The notes below the pieces were generated by a model. It searched no databases. It saw only the letters and a list, made by a program, of their open reading frames with translations, and had not been told where the DNA came from. The position numbers and the translations under genes were made by a program. A DNA stretch of 30,246 bases from CAZJWR01 sp964549765 (GTDB lineage Bacteria; Zixibacteria; MSB-5A5; GN15; JAAZOE01), in NCBI GenBank assembly GCA_964549765.1, contig CAZJWR010000046.1, forward strand, positions 1 to 30,246, in the 5' to 3' direction. Numbering within the stretch: position 1 is the first letter of the stretch; the number at the start of each line of letters is the position of its first letter. This document shows, piece after piece, positions 13,944 to 23,167 of this stretch.

Positions 13944-16900
13944 TTATTGCGGTTGCGGCGTTTTCGTTTTCGGCTTAAGTCCGAAGAGAGCCCGAAAATT
14001 GCCATGGGCGATATCATCTAACATAGTGTACACGACCGGGATGACCAGAAGAGTCAGCATGGTCGAGGAGATCATGCCGCCCATGACGGCCCGTGCGATC
14101 GGGGCGCGCAATTCGGCGCCTTCGCCGAGACCCAGCGCCAACGGTAGTACGCCGAAAATGGTCGACAGCGCCGTCATCAGAATCGGCCGGAACCGGATCG
14201 GGCCCGCTTCCTGGATGGCGGCATTGCGTTCCATTCCCTGGGCGCGCCGCTGCCGGGCAAAGTCAATCAACAGAATGGCGTTCTTCGTGACCAGCCCCAT
14301 CAAAAGGACGATACCTATAAGCGAAATGATCGAAAAGGCCGATCCGAATATCAGCAGACTGACCATCGCCCCAATAATGGCCAGCGGCTGTGACATCATG
14401 ATCGATAGCGGATCGACAAAGCTGTTGTATTGGCTGGCCAACACCAGGTAGATGAAGATCACCGCCAGTATCAAGGCGGTGAAGATATACCCGAACGATT
14501 CCTGCTGAATTTCGGCCTCGCCGACGGCGCTGATGTTGTAACCGGGCATGACCTTGATCGAATCGGCCTGCATCATGACATCGGCCCGGACATTGCCCGC
14601 CGGACGGTCCACGACGCTTCCCGACAGTCGGATTTCGCGCATGCGGTCGTAACGGTTGATCTGGGCCGGACCGACGCTGCGCTCGATATGCGAAATCTGA
14701 TTCAGCGGCACGGTGAAACGATCCCGTCCGTCGATATCCTTATTCGAAGCGACCGGGAGTATCCCGATCCGGTTCGGTTCGTGGCGAGACTGCTCATCCA
14801 CCTGAAGCCGGATGTCATATTCGTCATCCTCTTCCTTGTAGCGGCTGACGACGTCGCCGTCGATGAATGTCCGCAGCCCCTGGGCCAGTTCACCGGTGCC
14901 GACGCCGAGATCGGCCGCCAGGTCGCGGTCGAGGTAGATTCGCATTTCGGGTTTGCCCGGTTCGAGCGACGATTTGAGGTCGACCAATCCCGGAATATCC
15001 TTGATGCGATTCCGCAGGTCGTTGGTGTATTCCTCAAGTTGATCCAGATTGGGACCCCGGACCGACAATTCGACCGGCCGCCCGCCGCCGCGCGATTCCT
15101 GGAGTTCAACTGTGAAGAAAAACCCCGGAATTGCCCTCAATTGTTCGCGCACGACTTTCATCAGGGAATCGGCCGATACCGAACGCTGCGATTTTTCGAG
15201 CAGTTCGACCGTGATGGAGCCTTCGCTGACGGTGTTCTGACCGCTGCCGATAGTTGTCAGAACGCTCGTTATCTGGGGGTGCGACAGCAGGAGTTTTTCG
15301 ACCGGTTCTATTTCGTCGACGGTAGTCTGAAGGCGGTTACCGGCCTGCCCTTCGAAGGTCACGTAGAAAACATTCTGGTCGGTCTGAGGCATGAATTCGG
15401 TGCCGATGAACTGAATCAGGCTCAGGCTGGCCAGGAAGGCCAATGTTGCCACCCCTATGGTAAGCCAGCGATGTCGCAGACACCAGGCCAGCGATGGCCG
15501 ATACCAGCGTTCCTCGATATGCTTGAAGATGCGGCTCCAGGAAGTGAGGATGCGATGAGTTTTGGTGTTTACGATCTGGGCCTGCGGCTTGAGAAAACGC
15601 GAGGACAGCATCGGCGTCAGGGTAAAGGCGACGAACAGACTGACGGCGATGGCGAACGCCACCGTCATGCCGAACGAATAAAAGAACCGTCCGACAATCC
15701 CGGACATGAACGCCACCGGAAGAAAAACGACGATGATGCTAAAGGCCGTGGCCGAAACCGCCAGCCCGATTTCGTTGGTGGCGTCGCGGGCCGCCTGCAT
15801 CGGTTTCTTGCCCATCTCCATATGCCGATAGATATTTTCGATGACGACGATGGCGTCGTCGATTAATAATCCCACCGCCAGCGAAATACCCAGCAGGGTC
15901 ATCATGTTGATCGTGAAATGGAGCATCCGCATCAGGGTGAAGGTGGCGATAATCGAGGTCGGGATGGCCAGGGCGCTGATAATCGTGCTCCGGGCATTGG
16001 CCAAGAACAGAAAGATAACCAAAACCGCCAGCGCGCCGCCCCAAAGGATATTGACCAGTACGTCGTTGACCGAATCCTGAATGAATTTCGAATCGTCTTG
16101 AGCGATGACGATTTGCATACCGGCGGGAAGCTCGTTCTGCATGGAGGCGATTTCGGCCTTGACGCCGTCGGCGACTTTCACTGTATTGGCGCCGGATTGA
16201 CGAAGGATGTCGACGCCCACCGATGGCACGCCGTTGAGCCGCGAGGCCGATGTTTTTTCGGCTTCGGTGTCGATTACTTCGGCGATGTCGCCCAGCCGCA
16301 CCTTGGCTCCCTTCGGCGTTAACACGACCAGTTCGCGCATCTGCTGGAGCGAGGTAAACCGCCCCATGGTGCGCACGATCCACTCCCGGCTGCCGTCGAC
16401 CATGCGGCCGGCGGGAAGTTCGATATTGGCCGACTGTAGCTTGGCCGCCACCATGGCCGGCGAAATATCGAGCGCTTTGAGTCGTTCCGGGATCAGCCTT
16501 ACCTGGATTTCGCGTTCGGCGCCGCCCACGATAGTTGCCGCGCCGACGCCCTCGACCGATTCCAGCCGGGGCCGGATGACGTCCTCGATATATTTGGTCA
16601 GATCGCGCATCGACTGCTTGCCGGAAATCGCCAGAGCGATAATTGGTCGGTCGGCGGGATCGTAGCGCTGGATCACCGGGGGATCGATATCATTGGGCAG
16701 ATCGGCCCGGATGGCGGTTACTTTGTCACGCACCTCGGCGGCGGCGTCGAGACTTTTCGTTTCGAGCGTAAACTGGATGACCGTGAGAGAAAATCCTTCC
16801 TGGGCGGTCGTTTGGATATGTTCGACGCCGGCAATGGTGCTGACGGCGTCCTCAATTTTTTTGCTGACGTCGAGCTCGACCGATTCGGCGCTTGCACCGG

Positions 16901-17054
16901 GATACACCACTGTGACAACCACATAGGGGAAATCGATTTCCGGAAAGAGATCGATCGACAGGGCGAAAAACGAGGTTACCCCCAGCACCAAAAGGGCCGC
17001 CGTCATCATCGTCGCGAATACCGGACGGCGGATGGAAACTTCGGATAAAATCAT
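13944..17054 (-). CDS. RND efflux transporter permease, HAE1 family (AcrB/MexB-like)
   Basis: This 1036-residue inner-membrane proton-driven exporter is close to the family's usual 1030-1050. The N-terminus reads LSEVSIRRPVFATMM, as in typical HAE1 pumps. The two large periplasmic loops follow transmembrane segments 1 and 7. The proton-relay aspartate pair is present in TM4 (D399-D400 in VGLLIDDAIVVIEN), and the TM10 lysine is present in LMGLVTKNAILLIDFARQ. The gene starts in an ATGA overlap with the adaptor gene and is the last of a TetR-TolC-adaptor-RND operon. A polar tail ending KPKTKTPQPQ is cytosolic. Substrates cannot be told from sequence; multidrug, bile-salt or solvent efflux are the usual ones. 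Confidence 0.96.
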   Translation of the reverse strand: MILSEVSIRRPVFATMMTAALLVLGVTSFFALSIDLFPEIDFPYVVVTVVYPGASAESVELDVSKKIEDAVSTIAGVEHIQTTAQEGFSLTVIQFTLETKSLDAAAEVRDKVTAIRADLPNDIDPPVIQRYDPADRPIIALAISGKQSMRDLTKYIEDVIRPRLESVEGVGAATIVGGAEREIQVRLIPERLKALDISPAMVAAKLQSANIELPAGRMVDGSREWIVRTMGRFTSLQQMRELVVLTPKGAKVRLGDIAEVIDTEAEKTSASRLNGVPSVGVDILRQSGANTVKVADGVKAEIASMQNELPAGMQIVIAQDDSKFIQDSVNDVLVNILWGGALAVLVIFLFLANARSTIISALAIPTSIIATFTLMRMLHFTINMMTLLGISLAVGLLIDDAIVVIENIYRHMEMGKKPMQAARDATNEIGLAVSATAFSIIVVFLPVAFMSGIVGRFFYSFGMTVAFAIAVSLFVAFTLTPMLSSRFLKPQAQIVNTKTHRILTSWSRIFKHIEERWYRPSLAWCLRHRWLTIGVATLAFLASLSLIQFIGTEFMPQTDQNVFYVTFEGQAGNRLQTTVDEIEPVEKLLLSHPQITSVLTTIGSGQNTVSEGSITVELLEKSQRSVSADSLMKVVREQLRAIPGFFFTVELQESRGGGRPVELSVRGPNLDQLEEYTNDLRNRIKDIPGLVDLKSSLEPGKPEMRIYLDRDLAADLGVGTGELAQGLRTFIDGDVVSRYKEEDDEYDIRLQVDEQSRHEPNRIGILPVASNKDIDGRDRFTVPLNQISHIERSVGPAQINRYDRMREIRLSGSVVDRPAGNVRADVMMQADSIKVMPGYNISAVGEAEIQQESFGYIFTALILAVIFIYLVLASQYNSFVDPLSIMMSQPLAIIGAMVSLLIFGSAFSIISLIGIVLLMGLVTKNAILLIDFARQRRAQGMERNAAIQEAGPIRFRPILMTALSTIFGVLPLALGLGEGAELRAPIARAVMGGMISSTMLTLLVIPVVYTMLDDIAHGNFRALFGLKPKTKTPQPQ

Positions 17055-18079
17055 TGATCGGCCTCCCGCACGTAGGTCCCCGGTGTCAGATTCTTCTGGC
17101 CGACCACGACCACCCGCTGACCGGTGACGATATCGCCCGCCACCGCCGATTTACCCTGGCCTATCGCCAGTACGGACAATTCGACCAATTGAGCGGTGTC
17201 GTTCTTGATGGCGTAAGTTATCGCTTTTCCCGAACGATATAGAAGGGCATCGTTGGGCACGACCAGCGCCGATGGCAATATTTTTGTCGTAATCTCGGCG
17301 ATGACATACGTTCCCGGCGAAAATCCGGCAACCGGATTGGCGAAATGGCATTCGACCTCAAAACTACGCGTGGCCTGATCGGCGGCGTCGGCGACGCTGT
17401 ATACTTTGCCGCTCATGGTTCGGGTGGAATCGACCGGCGAACGGACGTCTGCTTCCTGCCCGGCCCTCAACTGACCGACCTGCGACGTCGGCACGTCAAG
17501 TATCAATCGCAATTGCGTAATATCGGCCATTTCAACCAGCGGCATCCCTATCGACACATCGTTGCCGACCCGGACGGGAATGTCGGTTACGACGCCGTCA
17601 AAGGGGGCGTCGATTTCCACCGATTCGCGGGCGGAGTTGAAATTGGCTTTGGCTACTTCGTATTCCGTTTTGGAGCCGTCGTATTGCGATTCCGGGATGG
17701 CGCCGGACTCATAGAGGGCCTTCATTTTGTTCCATTGTTTCTCGGCGTTCTGAAACACCGCCTTGGCCTGATTGTACTGCGACTGCACTCCACCCGGATC
17801 AAGCATTATCAGCAGATCGTCTTTATGAACGCTCTGGCCGATCCGAACCGGAATTTTGATAACCGTGCTGGAAAGTTTGGCTGGTATCGCCGTCTGCCGG
17901 ATGCCCATCAGGGTTCCTCCGACGCGGACCGTGACGGGGAAATCGGCCTGCTCCACCGGCTGCGTTCGCACGATCACCGGCGCCCGCTGGCCGGAGGGAT
18001 TCTCCGTTTCCGTTTTGCCGCTGCAGCCGAACATCAGGGTGGCCGCGATACTCAATGCGAAGAATATTCGAAACATCAT
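17051..18079 (-). CDS. RND efflux periplasmic adaptor lipoprotein (AcrA/MexA-like)
   Basis: This 342-residue adaptor has a leader and lipobox LMFGC within the first 20 residues, so it is probably anchored in the inner membrane. It contains a lipoyl half with IPAKLSSTVIKIPVRIGQSV, a short helical hairpin (about 95-150), the second lipoyl half with VEIDAPFDGVVTDIPVRVG, a beta-barrel, and a membrane-proximal domain ending LTPGTYV. I chose ATG 18079, which has AAGGA at a suitable distance. The longer frame to 18109 overlaps the channel gene stop and puts an unlikely segment in front of the leader. It couples the RND pump to the TolC-like protein encoded 11 bases upstream. Confidence 0.92.
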   Translation of the reverse strand: MMFRIFFALSIAATLMFGCSGKTETENPSGQRAPVIVRTQPVEQADFPVTVRVGGTLMGIRQTAIPAKLSSTVIKIPVRIGQSVHKDDLLIMLDPGGVQSQYNQAKAVFQNAEKQWNKMKALYESGAIPESQYDGSKTEYEVAKANFNSARESVEIDAPFDGVVTDIPVRVGNDVSIGMPLVEMADITQLRLILDVPTSQVGQLRAGQEADVRSPVDSTRTMSGKVYSVADAADQATRSFEVECHFANPVAGFSPGTYVIAEITTKILPSALVVPNDALLYRSGKAITYAIKNDTAQLVELSVLAIGQGKSAVAGDIVTGQRVVVVGQKNLTPGTYVREADQ

Positions 18080-18090
18080 TGCTCTATTCC

Positions 18091-19437
18091 TTACCATTCC
18101 GGGGCCCATTCGCGCCCCACGGCTTTTCTCAGGTTGCTGACCGCCGCCGCCAGATCGTGAAGGGCGGCGATCCGGTTGACGCGGGCCATGGTTAGGGCCA
18201 CCTGCGCATCCAGAAGTTCCAGTTGAATCCCGACGCCGTTTTCAAACCGCACCCGGGCGATTTCCAGCCCCCGCTGGGCCTGATCGACCGTTTCGCCGAG
18301 AGCATCCACCCGCTCCTTGGCTTCGCGAACTTTCCCCAGGGCGTCGCGAACTTCCAGCCGGACCTGGCGGTTCAACTGGCTTTCCGACAGTTTGCTTTGC
18401 TGATAATCAACTTTGGCTTGCCGTATTTGGCCCTTCGTTTCGAAACCGGTGAAAATCGGCCAGGTCAAATTCAACGACACGTTCCAAGAACGGAACCACG
18501 ATTTCTCCGACAGGGAAATCTGGTTGAATTCATCGGTATAGCTGTACCATTGCACCTGGCTGTTGATTCCCAGCGACGGTTTGTAGCCGGCGTAGGCGAT
18601 CGAGACCATTTTGTCACGGATGTTAACCATCTGTTCGCTCTGCTGCAATTCCGGCCGATTCTGCAGAGCCTCGGTGACCAATGAATCCAGACCCAACTCC
18701 GGAACGTCCACCTGTTTGATGACGGTATCGAGAGTGATTTCCGTTTCGGGAGCGATAGCCAGCACGTTTCGTAAATAATCGAGAGCCAGCCGGGTGTTGT
18801 TTTCGGAGGCGATACGGTTCGGCCGGGCGTTGGCCGCCTGCACCTGCGCCCGGAGCAAATCATATTCGGACGCCTGCCCCTGATCGTACAATTTTTTCAC
18901 CACCGCCAGATTCGAATCGGCCAGATCTTCCGCTTCCCGGTAAACTGACTCGGATTGCCTGGCGGCGACCGCATCGAGATAGGCCCTGTCGGCCTCGGTC
19001 ATGATATTGTGCCGGGCGGCGTCAATAGTGGCCTGCGTGTATTTCTTGCCGTAGTTGGCGATTTTCAAGGCGGCGCCCACCTTGCCGGCGGCATACAACG
19101 GCTGATAAAGGCTGAACCCCACCGAAAAATTGTTGGGCGTGCCGAATCGGATTTCGGTTGACGTCGACTTGCCGGCCGAATCGGTGATAGTAAATATCGA
19201 CGTCTGGAGATCGATATTATAGAGATATTGCCCGTTGAAGGTCAGCTGGGGCAAAGCTCCTGCGCGGGCCGCGATATATTGCCCGCTCACGCGATCCTTT
19301 TCCAGAAGCGTCGACTGATAAGATTCGTTTCGCTGCAGGGCCATATCGGCAACCTTGGAGCGGTCGAGATGAATCGTCTCGGCCGATACCCCCGCCGTAC
19401 ACAACAGCAGCACCATATATACGATAAGTACCCTCAT
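18091..19437 (-). CDS. TolC-like outer-membrane efflux channel (RND operon)
   Basis: This 448-residue outer-membrane factor has a signal peptide MRVLIVYMVLLLCTAGVSA. The first structural repeat begins ETIHLDRSKVADMALQRN, and the second repeat contains LDSLVTEALQNRPELQQSEQ. Long Gln/Ala-rich helices make up the periplasmic tunnel. The start at 19437 has GGAG about eight bases upstream and overlaps the TetR stop as ATGA; the frame extends 78 codons further but only through the TetR gene. It is distinct from the channel of the ABC operon, so each pump here carries its own exit duct. Confidence 0.92.
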   Translation of the reverse strand: MRVLIVYMVLLLCTAGVSAETIHLDRSKVADMALQRNESYQSTLLEKDRVSGQYIAARAGALPQLTFNGQYLYNIDLQTSIFTITDSAGKSTSTEIRFGTPNNFSVGFSLYQPLYAAGKVGAALKIANYGKKYTQATIDAARHNIMTEADRAYLDAVAARQSESVYREAEDLADSNLAVVKKLYDQGQASEYDLLRAQVQAANARPNRIASENNTRLALDYLRNVLAIAPETEITLDTVIKQVDVPELGLDSLVTEALQNRPELQQSEQMVNIRDKMVSIAYAGYKPSLGINSQVQWYSYTDEFNQISLSEKSWFRSWNVSLNLTWPIFTGFETKGQIRQAKVDYQQSKLSESQLNRQVRLEVRDALGKVREAKERVDALGETVDQAQRGLEIARVRFENGVGIQLELLDAQVALTMARVNRIAALHDLAAAVSNLRKAVGREWAPEW

Positions 19438-20063
19438 GCAGTCTTCTCCACCCGTAACGCCCGGCACAGCAACCGGGTATATTGTTCGATTTCCTCGCTC
19501 AATGGCCTGATATCGGTTTTCATCATCTGCCGCTGGTGAAGGGATCGTATCGAAGCCAGGACCAGATATGCCCCTGTCATTCGTTCTTTCGGCGTCAATC
19601 CATGCGCTTCCGGCATGGTCGCAAAGGCGTCTGCGACCTTGCCGGCGGCAATATCCAGTTGCTCCTGCCAAGTTTTCATCATTTGCGAACGAAAATTGTC
19701 CGACAAATGTTCCCCGGCGGTCAAGATCATGCGGAACATATATTTGTGATCGCTCATGGAGCGAATCGATATCTCGAGGATTCGTCGCAGCATAACTTCG
19801 AGGCCCCCGCCATCCTCGATCGCCTTCTCAAGATTCTCGTGGAATTCCCGCTGCCCCCGGGCCATCAACGAGGCAAAAATATCCGGTTTGTCCTTGTAAT
19901 AATTATACAATGTGCCCTTGGCCAATTCCGCCTCGGTGGCTATCTCCTCCAAGGTGGCCTCAAAAAAGCTCTTGCGTGAAAACACCCTCGCGGCGGCGTC
20001 GAGAATCGCCTCGCGTCGGGCTTCACGTTCCCGTTCTTTTCGTTTTGACGTCGGTTTTTCCAT
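19434..20063 (-). CDS. TetR/AcrR-family regulator of the RND efflux operon
   Basis: This 209-residue repressor starts with a strongly basic stretch (KPTSKRKEREREARREAIL). The helix-turn-helix follows (ARVFSRKSFFEATLEEIATE, then ELAKGTLYNYYKDKPDIF). The ligand domain is typical in length. ATG 20063 is chosen because the predicted transcript begins near 20102, which would leave the alternative ATG at 20102 leaderless; neither start has a good SD, so the start is uncertain. As first gene of the operon, in an ATGA overlap with the channel gene, it most likely represses itself and the pump. Confidence 0.88.
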   Translation of the reverse strand: MEKPTSKRKEREREARREAILDAAARVFSRKSFFEATLEEIATEAELAKGTLYNYYKDKPDIFASLMARGQREFHENLEKAIEDGGGLEVMLRRILEISIRSMSDHKYMFRMILTAGEHLSDNFRSQMMKTWQEQLDIAAGKVADAFATMPEAHGLTPKERMTGAYLVLASIRSLHQRQMMKTDIRPLSEEIEQYTRLLCRALRVEKTA

Positions 20064-20108
20064 GCTTACCACGGTTCGGTCATTTTTTGACCCGCCGGTC
20101 ATTGCGTG

Positions 20109-20138
20109 AATATACGGTCAAATTTTAAAAAATGTTAG
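20109..20138 (-). promoter_or_regulatory. Candidate promoter of the RND operon
   Basis: On the minus strand CTAACA (complement of 20133-20138) and TATATT (complement of 20109-20114) are 18 bases apart. They lie in an AT-rich stretch and point at the TetR gene. TTGACC lies between them but has no -10 at a usable distance. No clear palindromic operator was found. Confidence 0.4.
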
Positions 20139-20307
20139 ATTTTTTTTACATATCGATGAAATTAATCGATTGAGGCGTTTCGGCGGTATTCGATCCTCTC
20201 AAACGGGCGGAAATAGCTTAGCGCGAATTTTAAGATTTTCGTATCAGTTCACGGCCTTTTAGGATATGGATAGGAAAACTTGGAAACCTACATCAATGGA
20301 GGCAGAT

Positions 20308-20865
20308 ATGCGTACTCGTCTGATTATTGGTCTCGTCCTGGTGACATTTTGCGCCGCCTTTTTTGCACCAGCGATGGCTCAACAGCAGAAAGACCCGATG
20401 ATGAAAAAGGGACCCATGACAAACAGAAATGCCATGGAGCAGAAAGATCTTCCCATGGCGGTCACCAATGCATTCAAGAAGGCCTATCCCGACGCTTCGA
20501 TCACACGAGTGTGGACGGAGAAACAGGGCGATATGACCGTCTATGACGTCAAAACCATGCAGGGTCAGAAGCCCATGACCATGGTCTATGATAAAGAGGG
20601 TAATCTGATCGAAACCAAGGATATGATTGAACCGACCATGCTGCCTGCGAATGTGACTAATTCCGTCACGAAGGCGTACCCCAACTGCAAGATGGAACGG
20701 GCCGAGAAGATCATGCGCGGCCAGACCGTCGAGTACGGGGTTATGTTCAAACGGGGCAGCGATGCCTATTCGCTCGTCTATACCCCCGAGGGCAAAATGA
20801 TCCGCTCTCAGAAAATGGAGAAGCCGAAAATGGAGCCCAAGAAGGACAAGCCCACCGGGTATTAG
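20308..20865 (+). CDS. Secreted PepSY-like protein A, internally duplicated
   Basis: This 185-residue exported protein has a signal peptide ending PAMA and a Met/Lys-rich linker. Two related halves of about 60 residues follow. The first runs from VTNAFKKAYPDA to YDKEGNLIE; the second runs from VTNSVTKAYPN through RGQTVEYGV to YTPEGKMI. This pattern resembles the PepSY-like fold (PF11396-type) seen in small periplasmic proteins of the FCB group. The assignment is from motif style only. GGAGG at 20298-20302 sits five bases before the ATG, which decides the start over an in-frame ATG at 20266. It has its own terminator and is divergent from the efflux regulator, with a 244-base gap. The tail is Lys/Met/Pro-rich. 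Confidence 0.75.
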   Translation: MRTRLIIGLVLVTFCAAFFAPAMAQQQKDPMMKKGPMTNRNAMEQKDLPMAVTNAFKKAYPDASITRVWTEKQGDMTVYDVKTMQGQKPMTMVYDKEGNLIETKDMIEPTMLPANVTNSVTKAYPNCKMERAEKIMRGQTVEYGVMFKRGSDAYSLVYTPEGKMIRSQKMEKPKMEPKKDKPTGY

Positions 20866-20890
20866 ACCGGGATTAACTGAAGTTGGTTTT

Positions 20891-20925
20891 AAAAAGGGCC
20901 GCCGGCAATGCCGGCAGCCCTTTTT
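20891..20925 (+). terminator. Terminator of PepSY-like gene A
   Basis: AAAAAGGGC and GCCGGC on one side pair with GCCGGC and GCCCTTTTT on the other around loop AAT, with a single C/A mismatch in the stem. A U run ends the hairpin. It lies 25 bases after the stop codon. Confidence 0.85.
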
Positions 20926-21066
20926 ATGATGGAGAAAGGTCTTGTTCGATTTCGGCCACGCCACGGGCAGCGATGTATTAGCGTTGACGCCGTCTGTGAT
21001 CGTATATTTTTCAGTGGAAGATAGCGGAAAAGAACCGAGAGTCGATGTCAGTCGGAGGAGGCGGTT

Positions 21067-21585
21067 ATGAAATACAGAATCGGTTTATTGATTATGCTGG
21101 CGGTTTTTGCCGCGGGATCGTTTATGCCCGCGCCGGCGGCGGGAAAAGAGACGAAGAAAACCAAGGTCGACGTCCCCCAGGCTGTCTATGACGCCTTCAC
21201 CAAGGCATACCCCGACGCCAAAATCATCGGATCGGGTAAGGAGAAGTTGGATGGCGAGACAGTCTTTGGAATCAAGAGCAAGGACGGCGGGGTAATCCGG
21301 GATGTTATATATAAAGAGGACGGCACGCTGGTCGAAATCGACGAGAAAATCCCGCCTACGGCATTGCCGCTGGGAGTGCTCCAGGGAATCAAATCCGCAT
21401 ACCCCACGGGCGAAACGGTGAAGGCCCAAAGAATCACCCGGGGCAAAACCGTTGAATACGAATTGCGGCTGAAACAGGACAGCGATTATTTCGAGTTGAC
21501 GGTGTCGTCAGCCGGACAGATAACCAAAACCAAGCAGTTGACGCATCAAGACGAAGAGAAAGACAACGAAATAGAGAACGAATAG
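21067..21585 (+). CDS. Secreted PepSY-like protein B, paralogue of protein A
   Basis: This 172-residue exported protein has a signal peptide with hydrophobic core LLIMLAVFAAGSF, probably cleaved after APAA. It has the same two-half layout as the neighbour. The first half runs from VYDAFTKAYPDAKI to YKEDGTLVE; the second runs from LQGIKSAYPTGE through RGKTVEYEL to SSAGQI. The last 18 residues are strongly acidic (EEKDNEIENE), whereas protein A ends Lys-rich. GGAGGAGG lies about six bases before the ATG. The 201-base gap contains the terminator of gene A, so the two are probably separate transcripts born by tandem duplication. No enzymatic residues are recognised. Confidence 0.75.
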   Translation: MKYRIGLLIMLAVFAAGSFMPAPAAGKETKKTKVDVPQAVYDAFTKAYPDAKIIGSGKEKLDGETVFGIKSKDGGVIRDVIYKEDGTLVEIDEKIPPTALPLGVLQGIKSAYPTGETVKAQRITRGKTVEYELRLKQDSDYFELTVSSAGQITKTKQLTHQDEEKDNEIENE

Positions 21586-21612
21586 AAAGTTCAGTCGGGT
21601 TTACGTCGTTTG

Positions 21613-21646
21613 AGGATCGCCGATTATTATCGGCGGTCCTTTTTTG
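21613..21646 (+). terminator. Terminator of PepSY-like gene B
   Basis: AGGATCGCCGAT pairs with ATCGGCGGTCCT (one T-G wobble) around a four-base loop, followed by a run of seven T, 28 bases after the stop codon. Confidence 0.85.
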
Positions 21647-21682
21647 TGTCATTGCCGGATTCGCATAAATTGGGCAGCAGGC

Positions 21683-21724
21683 AAAAATAAACGCGGCGGA
21701 TGGGGAGGGGTCGTCCGCCGCGTT
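21683..21724 (-). terminator. Terminator of the GldA/GldFG-DUF4340 operon
   Basis: AACGCGGCGGA (21690-21700) and TCCGCCGCGTT (21714-21724) form a perfect 11-base-pair stem. In the minus direction it is followed by TATTTTTG. It lies about 95 bases beyond the last gene of the minus-strand operon. The plus-strand side is less U-rich. Confidence 0.75.
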
Positions 21725-21817
21725 CTTCCTTTTCTACCGACCCACAAACGAAATCGGTAAAAAACGATTCTGAATATTATACGCCGTTCGGGCCATAAAG
21801 GATCGAATATTTTACGC

Positions 21818-23164
21818 CTATGTCGTTTTCCCCTTCTTGACGACCAGGTCGTTCCGGCCCAAGTTCAACTTGTCGAAGCTCTTGGCTGAAATTACGTAAT
21901 ACCAGTCCGCAAAACGAGTGTTGAGATCCTCGCTTATCTTGCGGCCCCGGTCCACATTACGCTGCCAGGCGTCGTGTTTGTCGAAAATTTTCTTTTGTTC
22001 CCGGTCGGCGTCGGTCAGCAGGCTATCCGGCTTGCCCATGAAATCGGTGTTTTGCGGTTTGGGCGGTTCGGGGAACAGCGACTTGTCAAAGCCGGTCGTA
22101 ATAAACAAGTAGCGATTTTCGGATGCGCCGCCTTCAGCGGCTTCGGTTTCGTCGGAGCCGGCGAGGACTTCCCCGAAACGCAGGGTATAAACCACGCCGT
22201 TGGCAGTATGCACCTGAAGTTCGCCCTCATTCGATTTGAGGTCGCCGTCGCGGGTAAGATAAAAACCTTTGCTTTGCAGCGAAAGCTGATCGCTCTGGCT
22301 GATCTGCATCCCCTTGTCCGATTGTTTCAGATTTTGCGACAGACCATCCGGTTTGGGACGAACGCCGACGATGCTGAGCTCATCGATGGCAGTCAGCAGG
22401 TCTTTCATCTTGGTTGAATCGATCTGCTGAGTCGATTTCATGTTATCGGCCTTCCAGCTTGCGCCGTTCTTGGTGAGAATCAGGTTGTCGCGCTGGTCGA
22501 TGCGGAACGTCCTTTCGTTGATGGAATAATCCATCAGCATGACCTTGTCGATTTTGTTTTTCTCGACTTCCAGAAGATCGGTGTTGATCCAATCCTGGAA
22601 TTTGGTCGAGAGATCGACGTTCATCCGCGAGGCATAGACCCGTTTCTGCCCCGGAATGCGGACAAAGCGAAAGCCCGGCCGGTCCGGGACCGCGTCGCCG
22701 ACGATTAAATCAGCCAGCACATTATCGTTTTTCCCTTTAAGGGTGACCCGTTTGCCGCGGCCGGTGAGGCCGGGAGCGGTATCATCGAGGGGATCGATAA
22801 CGCCGCATTTTTCGTGATCGGCGACGTTGTCGGTGCGGAAATCGTCCTTCTTGATATCGATGACGCCCGCCGCCGTTTTGGCCAGACGATCCTTGGCGTC
22901 GGCGGGATAATCATGATGCGACGGGATCGTCCAGCGACCATTCTCGAACGTGACTTTGAACGGCTCGGCCTGCCCCGTTTGATCGTTAAAGCCGACCACC
23001 TCGAGTGTAGTGGCTTCGTTGGGATCGGTGAACTGCGGATAGAACGCCTCTCCCTGATCGAGAAACGCCTGCGGCGTGATGCGCCCGGGGGCCGCGATAA
23101 TGGCGATTATGGCCAGCACGACCGCCGCGCCGGCGAACCATAGTGTTTTTTTATTCTCATCCAT
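21818..23164 (-). CDS. DUF4340-domain membrane-anchored periplasmic protein
   Basis: This 448-residue protein has one N-terminal transmembrane helix (about 8-25, TLWFAGAAVVLAIIAIIAA) and a long soluble exported part. The soluble part has the DUF4340 pattern: a beta-strand with the conserved FKVTFENGRWTIPS segment, then DYPADAKDRLAKTAAGVIDI, and a following domain with VLADLIVGDAVPDRPGFRFVR. It closes with FADWYYVISAKSFDKLNL. GAGGAG lies seven bases before the ATG, and only three bases separate it from the fused GldFG gene. DUF4340 proteins regularly accompany GldG-type ABC systems; the biochemical role is not known. Confidence 0.88.
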   Translation of the reverse strand: MDENKKTLWFAGAAVVLAIIAIIAAPGRITPQAFLDQGEAFYPQFTDPNEATTLEVVGFNDQTGQAEPFKVTFENGRWTIPSHHDYPADAKDRLAKTAAGVIDIKKDDFRTDNVADHEKCGVIDPLDDTAPGLTGRGKRVTLKGKNDNVLADLIVGDAVPDRPGFRFVRIPGQKRVYASRMNVDLSTKFQDWINTDLLEVEKNKIDKVMLMDYSINERTFRIDQRDNLILTKNGASWKADNMKSTQQIDSTKMKDLLTAIDELSIVGVRPKPDGLSQNLKQSDKGMQISQSDQLSLQSKGFYLTRDGDLKSNEGELQVHTANGVVYTLRFGEVLAGSDETEAAEGGASENRYLFITTGFDKSLFPEPPKPQNTDFMGKPDSLLTDADREQKKIFDKHDAWQRNVDRGRKISEDLNTRFADWYYVISAKSFDKLNLGRNDLVVKKGKTT

Positions 23165-23167
23165 AGC

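Noticed and set aside
14430..15866. 478-codon plus-strand open frame opposite the RND permease
   Set aside because: Antisense shadow of a well-conserved HAE1 transporter.
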